Of a stretch of DNA of 7,059 nucleotides, positions 1 to 5,621 are shown piece by piece (the stretch's first letter is position 1; each line of letters starts with the position of its first letter). Origin of the DNA: Methanosarcina sp. GTDB taxonomy: Archaea > Halobacteriota > Methanosarcinia > Methanosarcinales > Methanosarcinaceae. Location: NCBI GenBank assembly GCA_017883485.1, contig JADGNM010000131.1:1-7059 (forward strand), read 5' to 3'. The notes beneath the pieces are model-generated. The model did no database searches and was not told where the DNA came from. It worked only from the letters and a program-made list of their open reading frames with translations. A program made the translations under genes and the position numbers.

Positions 1-98
1 TAGGAACTAGGGGCAGAGCTTAGGGACTCGCTTTCACAAGAAAGGGGAATGAACTAAGAAGCCCCTTCCTCGCCATCCGGCAGGGAGGGGTAGTTCAC
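1..98 (+). mobile_element. Right end of an IS200/IS605-group (TnpB-type) element
   Basis: A long imperfect hairpin spans 50-97. The outer arm TGAACTA (50-56) pairs with TAGTTCA (91-97). After a five-base bulge, CCCCTTCCT (62-70) pairs with AGGGAGGGG (82-90, one G-T pair), c71 is bulged, and GCC (72-74) pairs with GGC (79-81) around the loop ATCC. A GAAGCCCC...GGGGTAGTTCAC signature is typical of the right ends of TnpB-only (IS1341-like) elements in archaea and cyanobacteria. There it is both the transposase recognition hairpin and the 3' part of the TnpB guide RNA (omega RNA). The tnpB gene would lie left of the window on the + strand; no convincing part of it is visible. The element probably ends near TTCAC at 94-98; the exact cleavage base cannot be fixed without the left end or an empty site. 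Confidence 0.72.
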
Positions 99-107
99 TC
101 TGAAAAC

Positions 108-180
108 ACCGGAAATTTACCGGAAACGCTGAAATTTTAATTATAAAATTAAAAATTTACTATATAATTTGAGGAGGGAG
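108..180 (+). promoter_or_regulatory. Promoter and leader of the iscS-iscU operon
   Basis: The octamer ACCGGAAA occurs twice, at 108-115 and 119-126, 11 bp apart, or one helical turn. It is followed by a very AT-rich stretch (131-170) with TATA-box-like sequences (TTTTAATTATAAAA around 135-148 and TATATAAT at 161-168). The purine-rich GAGGAGGGAG at 171-180 is a strong Shine-Dalgarno match. The upstream TATA candidate fits better, because a start site about 25 bases after the 161-168 box would leave the ribosome site outside the transcript. The repeat could be a regulator site or part of a BRE. The ribosome site lies 16 bases before the ATG at 197, longer than usual, but homologues begin exactly at that methionine. 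Confidence 0.5.
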
Positions 181-196
181 AAAAATATTCGAAAAT

Positions 197-1351
197 ATGA
201 TTTATCTTGACAATGCCGCAAGCACCCGATTGGATGAACGGGTACTTGAGGCTATGAAGCCTTACTTTTTTGACACCTATGCGGTTGCAACATCCGAATT
301 TGGCTATTCTATGGGCATCGAGGCAAAAGACGGACTCGAAGCAGCCCGGCAGATCATAATCTCAAAACTCGATGCAGAACCCGACGAGGTAATTTTCACT
401 TCTGGAGACGCGGAATCAAGTAACACCGCTCTTAAAGGAGTGAGCTTGGCTCTTAAAGAAAAGAAAGGCAAGCATATTATTGTCACAAAGATAGAAGATT
501 TTCCTGTCCTGAACACGGCGAGAGCTCTCCAGAAACAGGGTTTTGATGTGACTTTTCTGGATGTGGACGCAGAGGGGGTTGCAGATATCGAAGGATTAAA
601 AAAAGCAATCACAAAAGAGACAGTCCTTGTTTCGATTCAGCATGGGAACCAGGAGATAGGAACAGTTCAGGACCTGAAGGTTATCTCAGAAATTTGTGAA
701 GAAAAGGATGTACTCCTGCATACCGATGCTACCCACAGCTTCACCCGACTTCCTCTTAGTGTGAAGGAATTGCCTATAGACCTGATTACCATGTCAGCCC
801 ATACCATTCACGGCCCAAGGGGAATAGGTGCTCTATATATTCGGAAAGACACCCCGGTAAGTAAATTTATGGATGGCGGTTTTCAGGAATTCAATCTGAG
901 GGCAGGAGTAGAAAATATTCCCGGAGCTGTTGGCTTTGCAAAGGCTGTGGAGCTCGTAACCGAAGAAGAAACCAGACAGCTTAAGGCCATGAGAGACCGG
1001 GTAATTGAGAAATCACTTTCCGAGATTTCTGATGTTACCCTCAATGGAAGCCGCGAAAAGCGTTTACCTCAGAACGCAAACCTGACTTTCCATTATGTAG
1101 AAGGTGAATCCGTAACTCTGCATATGGACATGAGAGGTTTTGCGGTGAGTACAGGTTCAGCCTGTTTTAGCCGTTCCCTTGAAGCCAGCCATGTAATCAT
1201 GGGTATCGGAGGAGACCACGAGAGAGCCCATGGCTCAGTACGCTTCACTTTTGGGCGCTACAATCGCATGGAAGATGCTGATGCTGCAATTGATGCCATG
1301 AGTGAAATTGTGGCAAGACTCAGGGAAATAAGCCCCCTCGCAAGAAAATAA
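197..1351 (+). CDS. iscS: IscS/NifS-like class V aminotransferase-fold protein lacking the PLP lysine
   Basis: The 384-residue protein has full family length and starts with the usual MIYLDNAAS. Cysteine desulfurases use PLP bound to a lysine in SAHK to take sulfur from cysteine, carry it on a loop cysteine and pass it to IscU. Here the motif is SAHT, so Thr203 replaces the lysine. Other PLP contacts also differ: Asp101 for the stacking His of the EHxAV motif, Ala72 for the phosphate-binding Thr of SGGTE (here SGDAE), and His180 for the Gln after HTDA. Asp177, His202 and the active-loop Cys323 (STGSAC) are kept, as is the C-terminal HERAHGSVRF region. The frame is intact, so this looks selected rather than decayed. 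The IscS of Archaeoglobus fulgidus likewise lacks this lysine and forms a complex with IscU. I infer a structural or cluster-ligand role rather than desulfurase activity. It is first in an operon with iscU, 44 bases downstream. Confidence 0.9.
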   Translation: MIYLDNAASTRLDERVLEAMKPYFFDTYAVATSEFGYSMGIEAKDGLEAARQIIISKLDAEPDEVIFTSGDAESSNTALKGVSLALKEKKGKHIIVTKIEDFPVLNTARALQKQGFDVTFLDVDAEGVADIEGLKKAITKETVLVSIQHGNQEIGTVQDLKVISEICEEKDVLLHTDATHSFTRLPLSVKELPIDLITMSAHTIHGPRGIGALYIRKDTPVSKFMDGGFQEFNLRAGVENIPGAVGFAKAVELVTEEETRQLKAMRDRVIEKSLSEISDVTLNGSREKRLPQNANLTFHYVEGESVTLHMDMRGFAVSTGSACFSRSLEASHVIMGIGGDHERAHGSVRFTFGRYNRMEDADAAIDAMSEIVARLREISPLARK

Positions 1352-1395
1352 AATGGAGAAAAGGGAAAAGGAATTAAAGATAGAGAGGCGAGATT

Positions 1396-2031
1396 ATGAA
1401 GTTTCCTTACAGCGAAAAAGTGCTGGAGCATTTCAGGAACCCGCACAACGTTGGAAAGATAGAGAATCCTGATGGAAAAGGCCTTGAAGGAAGTCCGGCC
1501 TGCGGGGATATGGTTGCAGTTTATATTAAGGTAAATCCCGAAACAAAGGTTATTGAGGATGTAAAATTCGAATCCTACGGCTGTGCTTCGAATATTGCCA
1601 CAGCCTCGGTTATCACAGACCTTGCACGCGGAAAGACCCTCGACGAAGCAAAGAAAATAACATGGAAGCATGCTTCTGAGGAACTTGGAGGACTTCCCCC
1701 TATCAAAGCTCACTGCTCAGTGCTTGCAGTTGAGGGTCTGCGTGCTGCGATCCGGGATTATGAAGAAAAACACGGGCTTGTTACCGAGAAGGAGCCGACA
1801 ACTGAAGAAGTTATCAGGAAGAGGCTTAAGCACGTTATGAATCCACTAACCGGCCTTGATATTATCCGTACGAATCTTATCCTTAAAATAACTGTTGAAG
1901 ACGGAGTGGTAAGAGTTGTTGTGGACTTGCCTGCAGACCATCAGTTTGCTCCGGCAATTAAAGAGGATATCATAGAAAAACTGGGCTCTTTGTGGGATGT
2001 GAAAAGAGTCGACGTGGTTTTTACGACATAA
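1396..2031 (+). CDS. iscU: IscU-type Fe-S scaffold with C-terminal MIP18/DUF59-like domain
   Basis: The 211-residue protein has two parts. Residues 1 to about 127 are a complete IscU scaffold, on which Fe-S clusters are assembled before transfer to apoproteins. Its ligands are all present: Cys36 and Asp38 in PACGD, Cys63 in YGCASNIA, and His106 and Cys107 in AHCSVLA. LPPIK (100-104) matches the chaperone-binding LPPVK of bacterial IscU. Residues from about 135 to 211 resemble the MIP18/DUF59 (SufT/PaaD-like) domain: an EVIRKRLKHVMNPLTGLDI start, an ILKITVEDGVVRVVVDLP core and an APAIKEDIIEKL helix. The usual TPGCP cysteine is missing (PADHQFAP instead). Ordinary IscU proteins are about 125-150 residues, so this is a fusion. 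GAGAGG at 1383-1388 is a good ribosome site for the ATG. It follows the IscS-like gene and is followed by terminator-like hairpins. The IscU call is firm; the second domain is a by-eye assignment. Confidence 0.92.
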   Translation: MKFPYSEKVLEHFRNPHNVGKIENPDGKGLEGSPACGDMVAVYIKVNPETKVIEDVKFESYGCASNIATASVITDLARGKTLDEAKKITWKHASEELGGLPPIKAHCSVLAVEGLRAAIRDYEEKHGLVTEKEPTTEEVIRKRLKHVMNPLTGLDIIRTNLILKITVEDGVVRVVVDLPADHQFAPAIKEDIIEKLGSLWDVKRVDVVFTT

Positions 2032-2039
2032 AAGTGGAT

Positions 2040-2068
2040 GCGAAAAACAGATTCGCGTTTTTAAAAAC
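2040..2068 (+). terminator. Terminator-like hairpin and T-run after iscU
   Basis: GCGAA (2040-2044) pairs with TTCGC (2052-2056), followed directly by GTTTTT (2057-2062), eight bases after the iscU stop. An alternative pairing joins AAAAAC (2043-2048) with GTTTTT (2057-2062). The T-run also sits in a perfect 12-bp palindrome, GTTTTTAAAAAC (2057-2068). A T-run just after a gene is the main signal for archaeal termination, so this is the likely end of the iscS-iscU transcript. Confidence 0.55.
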
Positions 2069-2072
2069 AAAA

Positions 2073-2092
2073 GAGAGGAATTTCTTCCTCTC
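2073..2092. terminator. Perfect 8-bp hairpin between the convergent iscU and katE remnant
   Basis: GAGAGGAA (2073-2080) pairs perfectly with TTCCTCTC (2085-2092) around the loop TTTC. On the minus strand it lies eight bases past the last stop of the catalase remnant (2101-2103) and is followed by TTTTGTTTTT, the layout of an intrinsic-type terminator. It is therefore probably the old catalase terminator, and may also back up termination from iscU. Confidence 0.5.
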
Positions 2093-2100
2093 AAAACATT

Positions 2101-2545
2101 TCAGACCGGAACCTGTTCTTTCTTTTCTCTACCCAGTGACGGTGTTTTGCTATTGGGCAATAAAGGACTCGTTAAAAGAGCCGCTGTCACCTTTCATGCC
2201 AGTCACAACGCCTTTGTCGGAAATTACTTTGTCAACAGACTCTTGACCTGCAAATTGTATATCTGGAAGATTTGCAGTGCCTGAATGCCTCATTGATGAA
2301 ATGGACTGCATCCCCTAGCATCTTTAGAGTTTCTATACTTTCTTTACCTCCCGGAATGTATATAGCATCATACAATACTGATGCCGTGGTGACGAAGCTT
2401 TTATCAACCTCGAGTTCCTCTCCGCTTGAGCTCTTTTATTGAACAGGTCGACAACTGCCTTTCTTATATTTTTGTCATTGACTTTTCCGATCTCAAAATG
2501 AAATGCCTCTATAATGTGCTTCTTCTCGGTTTGAGAAAGCGTATT
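2101..2545 (-). pseudogene. katE: Decayed C-terminal remnant of a large-subunit (HPII-type) catalase
   Basis: Read on the minus strand, pieces in different frames line up in order with the end of a large catalase, which splits hydrogen peroxide. From 2545 to about 2435 the frame gives SQTEKKHIIEAFHFEIGK and then KNIRKAVVDLF, the end of the catalase core. From about 2434 another frame gives SGEELEVDKSFVTTASVLYD, then AIYIPGGKESIETLKMLGD and AVHFINEAFRHCK, the second half of the C-terminal DJ-1/PfpI-like domain. After a shift near 2272 comes NLPDIQFAGQESVDKVISDK and GVVTGMKGDSGSFNESFIA. After a shift near 2155 comes IAKHRHW, and after one near 2131 REKKEQVPV and a stop at 2101-2103. At least four lesions are visible, including loss of the linker and first half of the DJ-1-like domain (roughly 100 codons). 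The heme-binding body and the 5' end are absent upstream. It is a dead remnant, not a gene. Confidence 0.85.
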
Positions 2546-2887
2546 TCAGGTAATTCGAAACCGCAAGCAGAGACTTAATATGAAAAAATGCAATCATGAC
2601 AGGGATTATATAAAAAGAACTCAATATATAAAAATAACTTGAACTAGAAGGATGGGGATCAGGTGGGGATATGAAATGCAGTTTAATTAATTCCAGGCTT
2701 CGGGTAGCCAAGTAGCAAAAGATTTTGAAGCCTTTCTTTTTAATCAAGATAATTCCAGATCCGAAGTGGATACTATCTCGATTAATGGAAAAATCCAGAA
2801 ATTAAACAGATTAACTGTAGAAAAAATAAACTATAGAAAAAATTTCTTGCATAAAACTCCACTCTGAACCTTCAGGAAGGTGTATTT
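2546..2887 (+). promoter_or_regulatory. AT-rich intergenic region with candidate promoters for the glycan operon
   Basis: I see no convincing gene in these 342 bases and no further catalase sequence on the minus strand. TATA-like stretches occur at 2606-2615 (TTATATAAAA) and 2624-2634 (ATATATAAAAA). A tiny frame of 14 codons, 2671-2715, starts with ATG five bases after AGGTG (2661-2665); nothing supports its being a real peptide. Nearer the next gene, ACTGTAGAAAAAAT (2814-2827) is repeated as ACTATAGAAAAAAT (2830-2843), period 16. The second copy holds a TATA-like AAACTATAG at 2828-2836, well placed to start a transcript about 30 bases before the TTG at 2888. Promoter calls here rest on base composition and position only. 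Confidence 0.35.
2874..2882 (+). promoter_or_regulatory. Ribosome binding site fixing the TTG start at 2888
   Basis: AGGAAGGTG closely matches the archaeal Shine-Dalgarno AGGAGGTGA and ends five bases before TTG at 2888. It shows that the flippase-like gene begins there and not at the out-of-frame ATG at 2976, which lies beyond the conserved N-terminal membrane segment. Confidence 0.6.
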
Positions 2888-3689
2888 TTGAATCTGGGAA
2901 ACTTGAAGGCAGCCATTGGAGTCCTCTTACTGCTAATAGCAGGAGTATTTCTGGTCCGGATTTACTGGACAGATATTGTCACGATTCTGGGAGGAATATT
3001 TGCAAAGAGCTCGTCTCCGGCAAGCAGGACCGGAGGGGAACCTCTCCGAATATTTTGGGTTTTGCAAGCGATTTGGAATAAGCTATACTGATGCCTTCAT
3101 ACCAATTCTTTTCGAAAGGCTCGTGGAAGCGATTCCTATTTCCATGCTGTTAATTTATGTTCTATACTTCCCCTCGCTAGAGATCAAATTCTTAATCATA
3201 AGAAATAGTCTTACGTTAAACTCAACTTATTTATTGCTTTCAGGGCTCTTCGCAGCAGGATTAGCTATATGGCTTTTCAGAGCAATGCTTTCACCTCTCA
3301 GCCGTGTGAAGAAGCACTGGGGACAGCTTCACAAATCTTTTATTGCCGTTCTTCTCTTATCCTCCGGAGTCTGGGTCATCGATATAATAAGTCTCAAGCT
3401 AATTGCTTTAGCCCTGAAACTTCCCCGGTCTCTATATTTGATTTCAACAGTCTCCATTTTGTTCCCGTTGCTTGGAAACCTCCCAATAACCCCAGGCGGG
3501 CTTGGAGTAGTCGAAGGAGGCCTGATTTATATCCTTCTCTATTTCGGTTTACCACTCGCTTCAGCAAGCAGCTTCGTCTTTCTTGAACGCTTAATCTCCT
3601 TTGGGCTCAGTAGCGTGATAGGATTTCTCTATCTATTTTATATGGAGGGTTTAAGATATGGAAAAGCGCAAAGTTGTACTGATCAGTGA
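2888..3689 (+). pseudogene. UPF0104/AglD-type (LPG synthase membrane domain) protein, frameshifted and shortened
   Basis: Family members are membrane proteins of about 300-340 residues linked to lipid-linked glycan export or lipid modification. The first frame (2888-3091, TTG start) gives an N-terminal membrane helix (about residues 8-25) and then the family motif SRTGGEPLR (46-54). The next frame, open to the stop at 3687-3689, continues with KRFGISYTDAFIPILFERL, four or five membrane segments and the signature PGGLGVVEGG. The frames join cleanly if one T is removed from TTTT at 3060-3063, giving a continuous LRIFWVCKRFGISY. The repaired protein would be only about 266 residues. Some 50-60 residues normally found between the first helix and GGEPLR seem missing, so there are two lesions. 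A sequencing error could explain the frameshift but not the shortening. It overlaps the glycosyltransferase gene by 32 bases, so the two were probably translated together. The substrate is unknown. Confidence 0.72.
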
Positions 3690-4788
3690 TTGGTATTTTC
3701 CACAGGTCGGAGGGATTGAGTATTCCATGCATGCCCTTGCTAAAACGCTTGCTGTGCATGGTCACGAGGTAAGTGTTATTACACGGAGCTATCCTGGCGT
3801 CCCTGAGCATTGCACTAGAGACGGGGTGTCAGTTATAAGGATCAAAGGTAAACCTTTTCCCGGGCTGCGTCGTTTTCTCATGCCCAACGCATATAAACAG
3901 CTCTATTATCTTTTGAAAAAAGGGGACTATGAGATTGTCAACTGCCATGGACTGGATTCTCCCATTGGAATATCTGCCCTTATCGCATCCAGAAGGCTCA
4001 AAATTCCAGTGGTAATTACCAACCACTCTCTGGTAGGACATACAATCTATGGCCCATTTCTCTATCTCCTGGGCAAATTGTTTCTAAGATGTGCGGATGC
4101 TGTAATAGCTGTCAGTTCCGCAGTTGAAAAAGATTCAAGGGGAATGACAGTAAAACCTATTTACCGAATTTTTAACGGAGTTGATTCTGGAGACACTGCC
4201 ACAAGGGTTCCTTTTCCTTTTGATACCGAAGGAAAAGTTATAGTTGCCACTGTAGCACGCATGACAAAAAAGAAAGGTGTCCAGAATATTGTGTATATTG
4301 CTCCTGACCTTCTGGGCGATTACAAAAATTTAATGTTTGTAATGATAGGAGAAGGCCCACTTAAAAAAAGACTGGAAAATACGGTAAAAGAAAAAGGGTT
4401 ATCAGGAAATTTTTACTTTACCGGAAAAGTTCCCAGAGAGAGGGTATTGGGATATCTGGAACAGGCAGATATATTTGCCCTTCCCTCAGCGGATGAGGCT
4501 TTTGGAGTTTCGATCCTCGAAGCTATCTCAAGAAATGTCCCTGTCCTGGCAATGAACCATAGTGGAGTCTCAGATATCATCAAGAATGGTGTAAATGGTT
4601 ATCTTGCGAATAATCTTATGGAATTTGAGTCCTATCTTCGGATACTAATCGAAAATCCGGTCCTGCGAACATCATTTGCCCAGAAAGCGAACCAGGAGCT
4701 TTCAAATTTCGATTGGGACAGGATATGTGAACAGACCAGCCAGGTGTACTCAAAGGTCATTTATGAAAAATATTACAATAACAATTGA
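3658..4788 (+). CDS. GT4-family glycosyltransferase, PIG-A-like
   Basis: This 376-residue protein is an intact GT-B-fold retaining glycosyltransferase that moves a sugar from a nucleotide donor to a lipid or glycan acceptor on the cytoplasmic side of the membrane. The N-terminal domain opens with LISDWYFPQVGGIE (8-21), containing the glycine-rich GGIE loop, and has TNHSLVGH at 121-128. The donor domain has VARMTKKKG (199-207; Arg201 and Lys206 are the likely phosphate contacts), IGEGPLKKRL (230-239) and the EX7E pair Glu280/Glu288 in EAFGVSILE. The layout and several stretches, such as SDxxYPxxGG, T(N/D)HSL and EAFxxxIxEA, resemble PIG-A, which adds GlcNAc to phosphatidylinositol. The donor here is not proven. 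The ATG has GGAGGG at 3644-3649, eight bases upstream and inside the preceding gene. The 3' end overlaps the deacetylase gene by 26 bases, implying one operon. Confidence 0.9.
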   Translation: MEKRKVVLISDWYFPQVGGIEYSMHALAKTLAVHGHEVSVITRSYPGVPEHCTRDGVSVIRIKGKPFPGLRRFLMPNAYKQLYYLLKKGDYEIVNCHGLDSPIGISALIASRRLKIPVVITNHSLVGHTIYGPFLYLLGKLFLRCADAVIAVSSAVEKDSRGMTVKPIYRIFNGVDSGDTATRVPFPFDTEGKVIVATVARMTKKKGVQNIVYIAPDLLGDYKNLMFVMIGEGPLKKRLENTVKEKGLSGNFYFTGKVPRERVLGYLEQADIFALPSADEAFGVSILEAISRNVPVLAMNHSGVSDIIKNGVNGYLANNLMEFESYLRILIENPVLRTSFAQKANQELSNFDWDRICEQTSQVYSKVIYEKYYNNN

Positions 4789-5491
4789 TGTTGAAGAAGA
4801 TTGTCCACCAATGCTTACAAGTACCAGGGGAATGGAAGAAGGACTGCCGAAATTACTGGATCTTTTCAAAAAAGAAGAGATAAAGGCAACCTTCTTCGTA
4901 ACGGGGATAATGGCAGAACAATATCAAAACCTGATAGACAAGATTCCTGAAGAAGGACATGAATTGGGCTGTCACGGATATACCCACGCACGTTTTGACC
5001 GGATGGAAACAGAAGAGGTAAGAATTGCCCTTCGGCAGGCTGGAAAAGTCCTGAGGAAGTTTTCGAAAAGGCTGGTCTCCTTCAGAGCTCCGAACCTTCG
5101 GTTTCCGGCAAAATACCTTAAACTCCTGGAAGACGAGGGCTTCCTGTATGATTCCTCCCTTGCTGCGTACAAGCCGCCTTTTTCCCAAAGTATTGTAAAA
5201 GACAAAATAGTCCGGATTCCTGCTACTGTTACTTCTTCTTTTTTGAGGCTGCCCCCAGGACTTTTTGTCCCACTGCTCAAGCATTTAAAGGCTCCAGTGA
5301 TTTTTGTCCATCCCTGGGAATTCGTAGATATGTCCGCATTGCCTATACGTCTGGACTGCAAGTTCAATACCGGAGAAAAAGCCCTCCAAAACCTTAAAAT
5401 CCTGATCCGCGCTTCCAAAACTGAAAACTGCCTTTTTTTGACTCTGGAAGAAAGGGCATCCCTTGAAAAGACTGAGTTCTTGGCTAGATAA
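4763..5491 (+). CDS. NodB-type polysaccharide deacetylase (CE4 family)
   Basis: The 242-residue protein removes N-acetyl (or formyl) groups from sugars with a metal held by Asp-His-His. It starts directly with the first strand, ITITIDVEED (Asp9 as catalytic base, Asp13 in the acidic loop). The metal motif is HGYTH (His71, His75), the third motif is RAP (108-110), and FVHPWEF carries the late catalytic His183. I see no signal peptide or membrane helix, so it probably acts in the cytoplasm, on a sugar still on the inner face of the membrane. I chose the ATG at 4763, with AAAGGT a few bases upstream. The longer in-frame start at 4676 adds 29 residues that are only the preceding gene read in another frame. 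It overlaps the glycosyltransferase by 26 bases, which suggests that it deacetylates the sugar that enzyme adds. Confidence 0.88.
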   Translation: MKNITITIDVEEDCPPMLTSTRGMEEGLPKLLDLFKKEEIKATFFVTGIMAEQYQNLIDKIPEEGHELGCHGYTHARFDRMETEEVRIALRQAGKVLRKFSKRLVSFRAPNLRFPAKYLKLLEDEGFLYDSSLAAYKPPFSQSIVKDKIVRIPATVTSSFLRLPPGLFVPLLKHLKAPVIFVHPWEFVDMSALPIRLDCKFNTGEKALQNLKILIRASKTENCLFLTLEERASLEKTEFLAR

Positions 5492-5534
5492 AACAAAAGC
5501 CTGGTTTATGCAATGAGATAAACGTTATTATTTA

Positions 5535-5569
5535 AGAAGTGAAGTTTTAAGAGAAGTGAAGTTTTAAGA
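5535..5569 (+). repeat. Tandem 17-bp direct repeat upstream of arsR
   Basis: AGAAGTGAAGTTTTAAG occurs at 5535-5551 and again, without mismatch, at 5552-5568; the next base also matches. It lies just after a TATA-like TTATTATTTAA (5525-5535) and about 18 bp before the arsR palindrome. It could be a second regulator site or a simple duplication. Confidence 0.8.
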
Positions 5570-5585
5570 AACCAGTTATTTCAAA

Positions 5586-5621
5586 TAGTATATGAGTATA
5601 ATTGCATATACTCATATACTA
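5586..5621. promoter_or_regulatory. Palindromic operator at the arsR start
   Basis: A perfect inverted repeat has 15-bp arms (5586-5600 and 5607-5621) around the spacer ATTGCA. The core of each arm is AGTATATGAGTATA or its complement. ArsR/SmtB repressors are dimers that bind such AT-rich palindromes over or next to their own promoter and leave when the metal binds. The left arm contains a TATA-like AGTATATG (5587-5594), about 30 bases before the GTG codons at 5622 and 5625. A repressor here would therefore block TBP or polymerase. Confidence 0.75.

Noticed and set aside
4..57. Possible last codons of tnpB, with TAG at 1-3 as an in-frame pyrrolysine codon
   Set aside because: The frame after TAG gives only 17 residues with no recognisable TnpB motif and the upstream sequence is not visible, so neither the frame nor a pyrrolysine reading can be supported.
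1258..1713. Minus-strand open frame of 151 codons across the iscS-iscU junction
   Set aside because: It is antisense to two well-supported genes and shows no family motif or ribosome site.
1992..2246. Plus-strand open frame of 84 codons after iscU
   Set aside because: It overlaps the end of iscU in another frame, runs through the terminator hairpins, and lies opposite the catalase remnant; the composition is not protein-like.
2671..2715. ATG-started 14-codon frame with a good AGGTG ribosome site
   Set aside because: It is too short to separate from chance, and neither the peptide nor its position suggests a leader peptide mechanism.
2493..2747. Minus-strand open frame of 84 codons with hydrophobic stretches
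   Set aside because: Its last third overlaps the catalase remnant out of frame, it has no recognisable family pattern, and it lies in AT-rich DNA with promoter-like elements.
4676..4762. N-terminal extension of the deacetylase from an upstream ATG
   Set aside because: These 29 codons lie wholly inside the glycosyltransferase gene in another frame and precede the normal first strand of the fold; the ATG at 4763 fits the family.
4972..5496. Minus-strand open frame of 174 codons opposite the deacetylase gene
   Set aside because: It mirrors the codon structure of the deacetylase, whose catalytic motifs are all on the plus strand.
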